Part shown: one piece after another, positions 25,915 through 35,300 of the stretch
How the letters are laid out: each line of letters begins with the position of its first letter
Position numbering within the stretch: the stretch's first letter is position 1
Origin: G020348385 sp964538085
GTDB lineage: Bacteria; Acidobacteriota; Aminicenantia; Aminicenantales; Aminicenantaceae
Reading direction: 5' to 3'
DNA length: 64,000 nucleotides
NCBI GenBank assembly: GCA_964538085.1
Contig: CAZIDF010000008.1
Span: forward strand, 1 to 64,000
Position numbers and translations under genes: made by a program
Notes under the pieces: generated by a model
Told to the model about the DNA's origin: nothing
What the model saw: the letters and a program-made list of their open reading frames with translations, nothing else
Database searches by the model: none

Positions 25915-26469
25915 ATGGAAGAAAAAATCAAAGCAAAAGTCATGGATGCACGCAGAATAAAAAGAGCTCTTCATCGCATGGTCACAGAAATCATCGAGTA
26001 CAACCGAGATTTGAACTCCCTTGTCGTCGTGGGAATAAGAACCCGAGGCATCTATCTCGGGAAACGTGTGTCAAAAATGATAAAGGAATTGGAAAACGTC
26101 AAAATCCCGACAGGAGTTTTGGACATTACACTTTACAGAGACGATTTTTCAGAACTCGAAGCACAGCACATGGTAAAAAAAACGGAAATAGATTTTTCTG
26201 TGGGCGACAAAGAAATTCTGCTCGTGGATGACGTGCTTTTTACGGGAAGAACCATACGCGCTGCCATGGATAGCCTGTTCGATCTAGGACGGCCCAAAAG
26301 CATCCAGCTCCTTGTCCTGATAGATCGAGGACACAGGGAACTCCCTATCAGGGCTGACTATGTGGGCAAATTCCTGCCAACTTCAAAACGCGAGATCGTT
26401 CAGGTTCATCTGGAAGAAATCGATGAAACTGATGAGGTCCTTATCACAGAACCTGTCGTTGACATTTAG
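25915..26469 (+). CDS. pyrR: PyrR: pyrimidine operon attenuation regulator/uracil phosphoribosyltransferase
   Basis: 184 aa, family length. The PRPP motif is EILLVDDVLFTGRTIRAAMD; VVVGIRTRGIYLGKRV and GVLDITLYRDDFSE are also typical. PyrR usually binds leader RNA of pyr genes and has uracil phosphoribosyltransferase activity. The upstream 60 nt are too short to hold an attenuator, so if PyrR regulates here it acts elsewhere or within the operon. GGAGT precedes ATG 25915. Heads pyrR-pyrB-pyrC. Confidence 0.95.
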   Translation: MEEKIKAKVMDARRIKRALHRMVTEIIEYNRDLNSLVVVGIRTRGIYLGKRVSKMIKELENVKIPTGVLDITLYRDDFSELEAQHMVKKTEIDFSVGDKEILLVDDVLFTGRTIRAAMDSLFDLGRPKSIQLLVLIDRGHRELPIRADYVGKFLPTSKREIVQVHLEEIDETDEVLITEPVVDI

Positions 26470-26479
26470 GAGAGCATCT

Positions 26480-27418
26480 TTGCTTTTCGATCATAAACAT
26501 CTTCTCGCTATAGAATCATTATCTGAAGGAAACATTCGAACCATTTTGGATACGGCAGAATCCTTTCTCGAAATTTCAACACGAGATGTGAAAAAAGTCC
26601 CAACACTCAGGGGGAAAACTGTTGTCAATCTGTTTTTTGAACCGAGTACCCGAACGAGAAGCTCATTCGAAATGGCAGCAAAAAGGCTGAGTGCCGACAT
26701 CGTCAATTTCAACAAATTCTTCAGCAGTGTGGTCAAAGGAGAAACGCTGAAGGATACGGTTCTCAATCTGGAAGCTATGCAATCGGATGCCATCATAATC
26801 AGGCATGCCTGCCCGGGCGCACCTCATTATGTTAGCACTTTTTGTCGTTCTCATGTCATCAATGCAGGTGATGGAGCCCATGAACATCCTACACAGGCAC
26901 TTCTGGATGCATTCACTATCAGGCAGCAAAAAAAAAACATAACGGGCTTAAAAGTATTGATCGTTGGAGATATCCTCCACAGCCGAGTAGCGAGATCCAA
27001 TATTTTTCTCCTCAATAAATTGGGAGCCAAAATCGTTTGTGTGGGCCCGCCGGCACTTCTCCCCGAAGGATTCAAGCGATTGGGTGTAGAATTAGATTAC
27101 AACCTCGATAGGGCTATTCAAGATGCAGACGTTATCATGATGTTGAGGATCCAATCGGAAAGACAGCAAAAAAACTTTTTTCCCTCGATCAGAGAATACA
27201 GAAATATCTATGGCTTGACCCAAAAAAGATACCACCGGGCCAAAAAGAATGCTATCATCATGCACCCGGGCCCGATAAACAGAGGTGTGGAAATTTCCTC
27301 AGATTTGGCGAATTCGACAAAATCCGTCATTCTTAAACAAGTCGAGAACGGTATCGCAGTGAGGATGGCAATTTTATACCTATTGTTAGGAGGAAAAGAG
27401 CGTGAGATTACTGATTAA
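26480..27418 (+). CDS. pyrB: Aspartate carbamoyltransferase catalytic subunit
   Basis: Makes carbamoyl aspartate in pyrimidine synthesis. The 312 aa begin at TTG 26480 with TAGGAGAG 5 nt upstream. Carbamoyl-phosphate motif FFEPSTRTRSSFEMAAKRL, HACPGAPHYV, GDGAHEHPTQALLDAFT and HPGPINRGVEI are all present. Located 10 nt after pyrR and overlapping pyrC by 17 nt. No pyrI-like regulatory subunit is present. Confidence 0.95.
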   Translation: MLFDHKHLLAIESLSEGNIRTILDTAESFLEISTRDVKKVPTLRGKTVVNLFFEPSTRTRSSFEMAAKRLSADIVNFNKFFSSVVKGETLKDTVLNLEAMQSDAIIIRHACPGAPHYVSTFCRSHVINAGDGAHEHPTQALLDAFTIRQQKKNITGLKVLIVGDILHSRVARSNIFLLNKLGAKIVCVGPPALLPEGFKRLGVELDYNLDRAIQDADVIMMLRIQSERQQKNFFPSIREYRNIYGLTQKRYHRAKKNAIIMHPGPINRGVEISSDLANSTKSVILKQVENGIAVRMAILYLLLGGKEREITD

Positions 27419-28676
27419 AAACGGACGAGTTATCGATCCGGATTCCCAGGTGGATGATACTCTTGACATCCTTATTGATCGTGGAAAATTCGCTGAAATC
27501 AAGCCCAAGATAGAAGGGGATGGATTCAAAATCATCGATGCTTCTCGACTGGTTGTCGCGCCTGGTTTTATCGATATGCATGTCCACTTACGACAGCCAG
27601 GACAGGAGGATAAAGAAACGATAAAAACCGGCTCTCTTGCTGCGGCTAAAGGAGGTTTTACCTCTATTGCCTGTATGCCTAACACGGAACCTGTCAACGA
27701 CTCCCGAGACGTCACAGAATTTATTTTGGCAGAGGCAAAGCGGAATGCTGTGGTCAACGTCTTTCCGATCGCAGCCATCACCCGAGGACTTGATGGAGAA
27801 GAGATTACGGACATGGTTGATCTGCATAATGCCGGAGCGATCGCTTTCTCCGATGACGGTCATCCAGTTGAAAACAGCCTTGTCATGCGTAGGGCTTTAG
27901 AATATTCCCGTCTTGCCGATGCGGTCATTATCGATCATTGTGAGGATAGACAACTGAGTGCAGGGGGAATAATGCATGAGGGGATAACTTCCTTGAAATT
28001 GGGCATCAAGGCCATTCCTGCATCGGCAGAAGAGATCATGGTCGCACGAGATATCATCCTCGCCAAAGAAACGAAAACGAGAATACACATAGCTCATCTC
28101 AGCGTTAGAGGAGCTGTCGATCTTCTCAAGTGGGCGAAACAACAGGGTATCGACGTTACTGCAGAGGTCACTCCCCATCACCTGTTTCTCACTGATACCG
28201 CATTGGAAAGTTTCGATACCAACTTGAAAGTCAATCCTCCCATTCGGAGCGAACAGGATAGAAAAGCTCTTATCCAAGCCATTAGCGAGGGATGGATCGA
28301 TGTTATCGCTACCGACCATGCCCCCCATACGCCTGATGAAAAAGATGTTGAGCTCGATCAAGCTCCATTCGGCATCAATGGATTGGAGACGGCTGTTCCT
28401 CTCCTTTTGGATAAACTGGTGAATAAGAATATCCTTTCTTTGGAAAAATTCATCGTGATGATTTCCATCAATCCGGCAAAGATCCTCGGGCTTAAAAACA
28501 AGGGAAAAATCTGCGTAGGTGCCGATGCCGACTTAACCCTCCTCAATCTTCATCAAGAAGTTGTAGTCGACACGAACCAGTTTCTCTCTAAAAGCCGCAA
28601 TAGTCCTTTTAACGGATGGAAACTTAAAGGAGCCCCTGTAATGACCATTGTTGGCGGGAAAATAGTCTACTCCTGA
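27402..28676 (+). CDS. pyrC: Dihydroorotase
   Basis: Cyclises carbamoyl aspartate to dihydroorotate. The 424 aa form a class I amidohydrolase barrel: FIDMHVHLRQPGQEDKETI (zinc HxH), IDHCEDRQLS, HIAHLSVRGAVDLL, TPHHLFLTD, and DVIATDHAPHTPDEK with the catalytic Asp. GTG 27402 is preceded by AGGAGG within pyrB. Completes the pyrRBC operon. Confidence 0.95.
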   Translation: MRLLIKNGRVIDPDSQVDDTLDILIDRGKFAEIKPKIEGDGFKIIDASRLVVAPGFIDMHVHLRQPGQEDKETIKTGSLAAAKGGFTSIACMPNTEPVNDSRDVTEFILAEAKRNAVVNVFPIAAITRGLDGEEITDMVDLHNAGAIAFSDDGHPVENSLVMRRALEYSRLADAVIIDHCEDRQLSAGGIMHEGITSLKLGIKAIPASAEEIMVARDIILAKETKTRIHIAHLSVRGAVDLLKWAKQQGIDVTAEVTPHHLFLTDTALESFDTNLKVNPPIRSEQDRKALIQAISEGWIDVIATDHAPHTPDEKDVELDQAPFGINGLETAVPLLLDKLVNKNILSLEKFIVMISINPAKILGLKNKGKICVGADADLTLLNLHQEVVVDTNQFLSKSRNSPFNGWKLKGAPVMTIVGGKIVYS

Positions 28677-28683
28677 ATATGCG

Positions 28684-29433
28684 ATGAACAAAATGTGGAT
28701 ACAATTCGAAAAAAAAATAAAATACCGGTTTCATGACTCAGATCTCTTAAAAATCGCGCTGACACACCGTTCTTATTCTTACGAGAGCCAAGAAGAAGAC
28801 CTAACGGATAACGAAATCTTCGAATTTTTAGGAGATTCCGTATTGGGCCTGGTGGTAGCAGATTTTCTCGTAACAGCCTATCCTGGAGTGTCAGAAGGAG
28901 AACTCTCTAAATTGAAATCAACCGTAGCCAGTACAACCTCTCTTTCTTTGTTCGCAAAAAATATCAAATTGGATAAATATATATTGCTGGGAAAAGGGGA
29001 AGAGAAAAGTGGGGGGAGGAAAAAAAAGACCATACTTGCGGGAGCATATGAGGCTTTGATCGCTGCCATCTATCTAGATGGAGGATTTCATGAAGCCAAA
29101 AGGTTCATTATGGAGCACCTCAAGCCTTTTTTCAGGAAAATCAACGTGGATAAATTTTTTATCAACAATTACAAATCTGCCCTTCAAGAGTATTTTCAGA
29201 AAGAGAGCCTGCCGGCTCCCAATTACAAAATGGTCACAACCCAAGGGCCCGACCATAAAAGACAATTCACCGTAGAAGTCTTATTGAAAAAAAGTTGCCT
29301 GGCCAAAGCCACAGGAAGTTCGAAAAAAGAAGCGGAGCAAAAAGCGGCCCAAAAAGCCCTTAAAAGTTTGCTGGGAAGAAAAATGAGAGGTTTCACGGAT
29401 GACACCTTTCTTTTGAAAAAAAAACGTGGATGA
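28684..29433 (+). CDS. rnc: Ribonuclease III
   Basis: A double-strand-specific endoribonuclease for rRNA and mRNA processing. The 249 aa have the RNase III signature NEIFEFLGDSVLGLVVADFL, a second metal site in AGAYEALIAAIYLDGG, and a C-terminal double-stranded-RNA-binding domain from about residue 165 (NYKSALQEYFQKESLPAPNY, GSSKKEAEQKAAQKALKSL). It starts 7 nt after pyrC. Confidence 0.96.
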   Translation: MNKMWIQFEKKIKYRFHDSDLLKIALTHRSYSYESQEEDLTDNEIFEFLGDSVLGLVVADFLVTAYPGVSEGELSKLKSTVASTTSLSLFAKNIKLDKYILLGKGEEKSGGRKKKTILAGAYEALIAAIYLDGGFHEAKRFIMEHLKPFFRKINVDKFFINNYKSALQEYFQKESLPAPNYKMVTTQGPDHKRQFTVEVLLKKSCLAKATGSSKKEAEQKAAQKALKSLLGRKMRGFTDDTFLLKKKRG

Positions 29434-29488
29434 ATCTTCTTATTTCAAAGCTTTTCGCTTCACTAGTTTTAACGGATGAAAGTTTCAG

Positions 29489-30139
29489 ATGAGCAAATGT
29501 GTACGGTGCCACAAACGCAAAGCCAAACGATTTTGTCCGGCATCGGGAAAATCCATATGCAGTTTGTGTTGCGGGCAAATAAGGGAAAAAGAAATTCACT
29601 GCCCCCCCTCTTGTGCCTTTCTTTCCAAGCATAGGTCCTATCAAGAAAAAAGAACGGTTGAAAAAAAACGGGCGCCTCAGAGTTTCTCCGCTCTGGAGGA
29701 AGAGGATATCCTTAAAGATGAACGAATGGCCTGGTTGGCTTTTCATATCGAAACCCCTGTGAAAGAATACGCGGAAAAAAAACCAATCCTTGACGACAAG
29801 GAAGTTTTGATCGCATTGGAATACGTTAGAGAAAAAATCGAGAAAGGCCGTGGGATCATTGTCCTACCCAACGATGCCATGAAATTCAAAAATGATTTGG
29901 GTGAAGCCATGTACCGTATGATCGAACGATGTCGGTTCGAGGGGCGGATTATCATGACGGGAAAACTTCGCTCTTACTCCCAGCAAGAAAAGTTGAAAGT
30001 TCTGGATAGGTTAATAGCGATCGTGAAACTTCTCGCCAGTGGAAATCTCGATGGGACCGCTTACATTCAAGCTGTTTTTGAAAGATTCGCCCAGATGAAG
30101 GACTTGAGCCGGGAAAAAAAGGTCCTCACGATAGGGTAG
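29489..30139 (+). CDS. Cys-rich N-terminal protein of unknown function
   Basis: 216 aa. The first 42 residues carry eight cysteines (C4, C7, C16, C24, C27, C28, C38, C42) plus histidines, consistent with two zinc sites of the CxxC type. The rest is alpha/beta, including KGRGIIVLPNDAMKFKNDLG, EAMYRMIERC and LRSYSQQEKLKVLDRLIAIV. No motif tells me a function. It follows rnc by 55 nt; a role in RNA metabolism would be a guess from position only. The 3' end overlaps the convergent permease gene by 14 bp. Confidence 0.7.
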   Translation: MSKCVRCHKRKAKRFCPASGKSICSLCCGQIREKEIHCPPSCAFLSKHRSYQEKRTVEKKRAPQSFSALEEEDILKDERMAWLAFHIETPVKEYAEKKPILDDKEVLIALEYVREKIEKGRGIIVLPNDAMKFKNDLGEAMYRMIERCRFEGRIIMTGKLRSYSQQEKLKVLDRLIAIVKLLASGNLDGTAYIQAVFERFAQMKDLSREKKVLTIG

Positions 30140-31166
30140 CTTGCTTTCCCTTGCTCATGAATACAGCGATAAATTCCAATTCTGGAATATTGCTTAACAC
30201 GATTTTTACGATGGCCGCTATCGGGACAGCCAAAATCATCCCGGGAATTCCCCACAACCATCCCCAAAAAAACAGGAAAAAAAGTATGACGAGTGGACTG
30301 AGATCCAAGCCCTCCCCCATCAGCCTTGGTTCGATAACCGCTCCCATGATCTGTTGGATGAGGACCAGAATTACGAGAATCCAGATAGCGGGCCAAATGG
30401 ATTCGAATTGAAAAATGGCGATGAACACCGGAATAGCTGTCGCGATGAAGGAGCCGATATTCGGGATATAATTCAGAAGAAACGTCAATAAGCCAAACAA
30501 AATAGCAAAATCCATCCCAAAAAGGGTCAAAACGAGGAAGGCGAAAACACCTGTGAATAAGCTCACTACGGTTTTTATGGCCAAGTAACGTTGGATTTGG
30601 CTGTCGATATTCTGGATTACCCCAAAGACTTGGGAAGCTCTCTCATCTGTGAAAGCTTGATTGATTTTTGGGCCGATCCGGCCTCTACCTGCCAAAATGA
30701 AAACCAAAAACAGCAGGACCAAAAAAAGATTCGAGACAAAGTCAAAAAAGGGACCCAAAGCATCCAGCAGGAATCCTCCTACCTTGCTCAAATCTAACTG
30801 TTTGGCCCAATCAAACGGTTGCCACTCTAATCCAGAAAGGTTTGACCTCTCTTGAATGGATGCGATGAGGGAATCTACTTTTTGGCTATAATTGGGCAGT
30901 TCAGCCGCAAATGTTTTTCCCGTCGTGTAGATAAGCGAAGCTAAAAGGTAAAGGATGAAAAACGTAAAAATCAGGATAAAAATAATAGAAATAATCCGAG
31001 GGATTTTGAGGCGGGTTAAAAAATCCAGCATGGGAGCCAGAACAAACGAAAGAAAAACGGCAAGAGAAAAGGGGAAAAGCACGGGTTTGGCCAATCGGAG
31101 CACAACACCTCCGATAAATATGACGATGATCAACATCGAGGCTGTTACGACCTTGTTTCCCTGCAT
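30126..31166 (-). CDS. AI-2E (PerM/YdiK) family membrane permease
   Basis: 346 aa from ATG 31166 (a GTG at 31175 is also possible). It has about eight membrane helices and the family layout: paired N-terminal helices (FSLAVFLSFVLAPMLDFLTR), a periplasmic stretch, a central RASQVFGVIQNIDSQIQRYL, then FGLLTFLLNYIPNIGSFIAT and VIEPRLMGEGLDLSPLVIL. The family contains autoinducer-2 exporters and Na+/H+ antiporters; the substrate is unknown here. Confidence 0.9.
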   Translation of the reverse strand: MQGNKVVTASMLIIVIFIGGVVLRLAKPVLFPFSLAVFLSFVLAPMLDFLTRLKIPRIISIIFILIFTFFILYLLASLIYTTGKTFAAELPNYSQKVDSLIASIQERSNLSGLEWQPFDWAKQLDLSKVGGFLLDALGPFFDFVSNLFLVLLFLVFILAGRGRIGPKINQAFTDERASQVFGVIQNIDSQIQRYLAIKTVVSLFTGVFAFLVLTLFGMDFAILFGLLTFLLNYIPNIGSFIATAIPVFIAIFQFESIWPAIWILVILVLIQQIMGAVIEPRLMGEGLDLSPLVILFFLFFWGWLWGIPGMILAVPIAAIVKIVLSNIPELEFIAVFMSKGKQATLS

Positions 31167-31186
31167 GCCTAACACCTTTGCCCATG

Positions 31187-31192
31187 ATTATA
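31187..31192 (-). promoter_or_regulatory. Possible -10 box of the permease gene
   Basis: A perfect TATAAT on the minus strand (31192-31187). The -35 candidate TTTATT 16 nt upstream is weak. Expected transcription start about 31180, directly before GTG 31175 and ATG 31166. Confidence 0.4.
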
Positions 31193-31273
31193 TTCTTTTG
31201 CCTCGGGAAATAAAAGCATTAATTCCCTCTGGCTTCTGTCCCATCAGTTCAGATGAATCATCCCCTCCAGAAA

Positions 31274-31312
31274 GGTGAATGCAGGGGGGGGAATATCACC
31301 CCTCTATTCACC
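31274..31312 (+). repeat. Strong inverted repeat upstream of the first REC-GGDEF gene
   Basis: GGTGAAT (31274-31280) pairs with ATTCACC (31306-31312). After a 2x2 internal loop, AGGGG (31283-31287) pairs with CCCCT (31299-31303). It overlaps copy 3 of the 33-nt element and ends just upstream of the -35 box, so it may be a DNA operator rather than an RNA hairpin. Confidence 0.55.
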
Positions 31313-31329
31313 GTAAAAGGCGATTGACC
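31297..31329 (+). repeat. 33-nt upstream element, copy 3
   Basis: Begins CACCCC at 31297, has ATTCACC inside, and ends GATTGACC from 31322, at the same 25-nt offset as copies 1 and 2. The dyad is ATCAC (31295-31299) with GCGAT (31320-31324), one mismatch. Its end is the -35 box of the signalling operon. Confidence 0.7.
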
Positions 31330-31351
31330 CCTAAAAATGCCAGTATAAAAT
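31324..31351 (+). promoter_or_regulatory. Promoter of the GGDEF/phosphorelay operon
   Basis: TTGACC (31324-31329), a 16-nt spacer and TAAAAT (31346-31351). The start point is expected near 31358. This makes the in-frame ATG at 31353 unusable and supports translation from 31410. Confidence 0.6.
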
Positions 31352-31409
31352 CATGGGAGAGAAATGGAGAAGACTTAGTTTATGGAAGAAAAGGTGCAAA
31401 TTGAGTAAA

Positions 31410-32309
31410 ATGAAAATACTAATAGCTGAAGATGATTTTATTTCCTGCAAAGCTCTTGAGGATAATCTCAAGGAATGGGGATATGATGTGGTCTCCGCCA
31501 ATAACGGTAGCGACGCTTGGGACCTCGCCCGGACCAAGGATATCCGACTGGCAATTCTTGATTGGAATATGCCTGGCATCGACGGGATCGAACTTTCTCA
31601 GAGAATCCGTAACGAATACCAGAAAGAGGACTCAAAGTACATATACATCATTCTCCTTACTGGAAGGGGCGGACAGGACGATATCATCCAGGGATTATCC
31701 ACTGGAGCCGATGACTATATGACTAAACCCTACAGCTTTGTTGAACTCAAATACAGGGTTCAGAATGGAGAACGAATCATCAAGAATGAGGACAAACGTA
31801 TCAGGCTGGCAAGTCTCGACAACTTGACAAAACTATGGAACAGGAACAAAATATTCGATTTTTTAGATACAGAGCTCGAAAGAGGACACCGAGAGAGCAC
31901 AGCGACCGGAGTCGTGATGATTGATATCGATCATTTTAAACGGATCAACGACCGCTACGGACATCTCATCGGAGACGAAGTTCTCGTCGAGGTGGCAAAC
32001 AGGTTAAAGAACGCTATCCGCCCCTATGACAGGATCGGTCGCTATGGGGGAGATGAAATTCTTGTCGTTCTTCCAAATTGCGGGAACAAAGAAGCGAAAA
32101 ATATCGCAAAGAGATTGTATGATTCTGTCGCCAAGGAAAAGATACCCACCGAGGTTGGTTCCCTGAAAATCAACATCAGTATCGGATGCGCATCTAACGA
32201 GATGGATACGCATGTCTCAAAAATGGAGTTGATCCAAGCGAGCGATAGCGCTCTTCTGTCCGCAAAAAAGAAAGGTCGAGACAGGATAATCCTATCCCGA
32301 ATGCTTTAA
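31410..32309 (+). CDS. Response regulator diguanylate cyclase (REC-GGDEF)
   Basis: 299 aa. The REC domain (residues 1 to about 120) starts KILIAEDD, has phospho-acceptor D51 in LAILDWNMPGIDG and the conserved Lys in MTKPYSF. The GGDEF domain carries RYGGDEILVVLP, an active-type signature, with the inhibitory RxxD site RPYD five residues upstream. It should make cyclic di-GMP when phosphorylated and be feedback-inhibited. ATG 31410 is chosen because the frame start at 31353 lies upstream of the likely transcription start; TTG 31401 is an alternative. First of five signalling genes. Confidence 0.93.
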   Translation: MKILIAEDDFISCKALEDNLKEWGYDVVSANNGSDAWDLARTKDIRLAILDWNMPGIDGIELSQRIRNEYQKEDSKYIYIILLTGRGGQDDIIQGLSTGADDYMTKPYSFVELKYRVQNGERIIKNEDKRIRLASLDNLTKLWNRNKIFDFLDTELERGHRESTATGVVMIDIDHFKRINDRYGHLIGDEVLVEVANRLKNAIRPYDRIGRYGGDEILVVLPNCGNKEAKNIAKRLYDSVAKEKIPTEVGSLKINISIGCASNEMDTHVSKMELIQASDSALLSAKKKGRDRIILSRML

Positions 32310-32320
32310 GCAGGGATAAA

Positions 32321-35300
32321 ATGAAGGACGAAAAAGACATTTTTAAAAGTCTCAGAAAAGAAATGAATATTCCTTCTGAAAAAGATGCCGCTGAAAACTT
32401 GGAAAAAAAGCTACAACTCGAAAGAGCGTATGTCGATCAACTTTTCGAAAGCGCTCAAGAGGCCATCGTTTTAGCTGATAAACAAGGCCACGTCTTGAGG
32501 ATAAACAGCGAATTCATGAGAATGTTCGGATATTCGAATGAAGAGATTGTGGGGCAACACATCGACCAGCTCGTCGCTCCGTTCGACTCCCAAGATCAAG
32601 CACTTTTCATCACACAAAGAACCATTCGCGGAGAAAAACTGAGATTGGAGACAGCTAGACGCCGGAAGGACGGGAAACTGCTCGATGTATCTGTTCTTAC
32701 ATCTCCCATCATCGTCGATGGAAAATTAGAGGCCGTCTACGGCATTTACCGTGACATCTCTGAGCAGAAAAAAATAATCGATGTCCTTAAAAACTCAGAA
32801 AAAAGATTCCAGGATATTGCCCTCAGCTCTGCAGACTGGATATGGGAAGTGGATAGAGAAGGGAAATACACTTTTGCATCGGGCAGAGTGAAACAGATAC
32901 TTGGGTTTGAACCTGCTGAAATTATCGGGAAATCTCCTTTTGATCTGATGACTCCGGAGGACACGCCTAAGGTCAAGGAAGCCTTCATGCAGATATTCCA
33001 GGAGAAAAGGCCTATCGTTGACTTGGAAAACTGGAACCTGACGAAAGAAGGGAAAAAAGTCCTTCTTTTAACCAATGGGGTTCCCATTTTAAGTGACGAA
33101 GGAGAGATTCTTGGATACCGTGGTGTGGACAAGGACATAACCGAAAGAAATTGGACAGAAACCCAACTAAAGGAAAATGAAGAAAAATACAGGATGATTT
33201 ATGAATCCTTCCATGATGTTTATTATCGAACGGATAAGAATGGTCTTGTCACAGAAATCAGCCCTTCTGTATTCAATCAATCCGGATACACCCCAGAAGA
33301 AGTTATAGGCCATCCCGTGACGAAATTTTATGAAAACTCGCGCGATCTCGATGGACTGATGGAAAAATTGAAAGAGCACGGAATCGCAAATGACTATGAA
33401 TTGAAGCTCAAGTCAAAATTTGGGAGGAAAATACATGCTTCCGTCAATGCAAGATTGATCTTCGACTCAGACAACCATCCCATCGGCGGGGAAGGTGTCC
33501 TCCGCGATATTACCGAACGTAAACAAGCAGAAGAATTGCTTAAAAAAAGTGAAGAGCATTTCAAAAATATATTCAAAGAATCTCCTATCGGGATCGAGTT
33601 GTATAATTCAGGGGGGGATCTGATCGATGCTAATAGAGCAAGCCTGAATATTTTCGGGATCCAGAACATAGGAGGTTCTAACCGGCTCAATCTGTTTCAA
33701 AATCCCAACCTGCCCGAAGAAGTGAGGAACAAGCTGATCAGAGGGGAAACCGCAAGATACGAAACCCTTTACGATTTTGAGAGAATCAAGGAATTCAACA
33801 TATACAACACCTCCAAAAATGGGTCCATATTTCTGGATGTTCTCATAACTCCAATCGGAAAAGACAGCAAAAATAATCCGGGGGGTTATTTGGTCCAACT
33901 CCAAGATATCACCGAACGCAAAATAACCGAAGAAGCCCTGAACAAAGAAGCAGCCAAACTTTCGGCCATGATATCCGGCATGGAAGAAGGAGTTGTCTTT
34001 GCCGACAGAAACAACATCGTCGTGGAAGTGAACGATTATTTCCTCAGATTAACAAAAAGAGAAAAGGTTGATGTCATCGGCCAGAGTTTATGGGATTTCC
34101 ACACCGGATTATCTGCCGACACAGTTAAAAATCATATCGAAAATTTCCGAACCTTCCCCCGGTCTCAACCGATCATCATTCAAAGACCCATGTTCGGACT
34201 GGAAACGATCATGCGGCTTCAGCCCATCTATTTCAAAAACAGGTACGAGGGCATCATCGTGAACCTGCTTGATGTGACCCAACTTGTATCGGCACAAAAA
34301 AAAGCTCAAGGAGCAGACCAGGCAAAAAGCGAATTTCTTGCCAATATCAGCCACGAGATCCGCACCCCCATGAACGGCATTTTGGGCATGACGGATCTGG
34401 TCCTCGAAACGAATCTAACTCCTGAACAAGAAGAATATATAACAGGCATCCAGAAATCAGCTGAATCCATGATGACACTCATCAACGATCTGCTGGATTT
34501 CACAAAAGTTGAAGCGAACAAAATAGAATTGGAAATGATCCCCTTCAATGTCCATGATTTTGTCTACGAAACAGTGACTCCACTCGCGCTGGATGCCTAC
34601 AAGAAAAAACTAGATTTAATCTGTGATGTGCCCCCTTCGATGCATCTCAATGTCATCGGCGATCCTGTCCGATTGAGGCAAATTCTCGTCAATCTCATAT
34701 CCAATGCGATAAAGTTTACCAAAGAAGGTGAAGTCGTCGTTTCGGTCAAAGAAGAACTAAAAACAGCCGAGGGCATTTCTCTTCAGTTCACCGTCCGGGA
34801 TACAGGGATAGGAATCGCCGAGGATAAACAACAAATCATATTCGATGCATTCGCCCAGGCTGATGGTTCCATGACACGCAAATTCGGCGGAACTGGATTA
34901 GGGCTCTCGATATCCCGACAGTTTACCGAATTGATGGGAGGCCGTATATGGGTGGAAAGCGAGATCAACCAGGGAAGTCAATTTCACTTCACGGCCAAAT
35001 TGAGTCTGGATCCGGAGGCCCATGAGGCACTTGCAAACAGTGAACCCCTCCAATTCGACAACACTCCTGTGCTTGTGGTCGATGACAGTGCCACGACGAG
35101 GCGTATTCTTAGGGAAATGTTGAATAATTGGAATTTGAGTGTCCAGGAGGTGGGAAGTGCTGAGGAAACGGTAACACTTATCGACAGAGCTGAGCGAGAT
35201 AGCAATCCTTTTGCGCTTTATCTCCTGGATGCATACCTTCCTGGGATGGAAAGCTTTATCTTGCAGGACCATATGAGACACAACCCAAACATGGCCAAAT

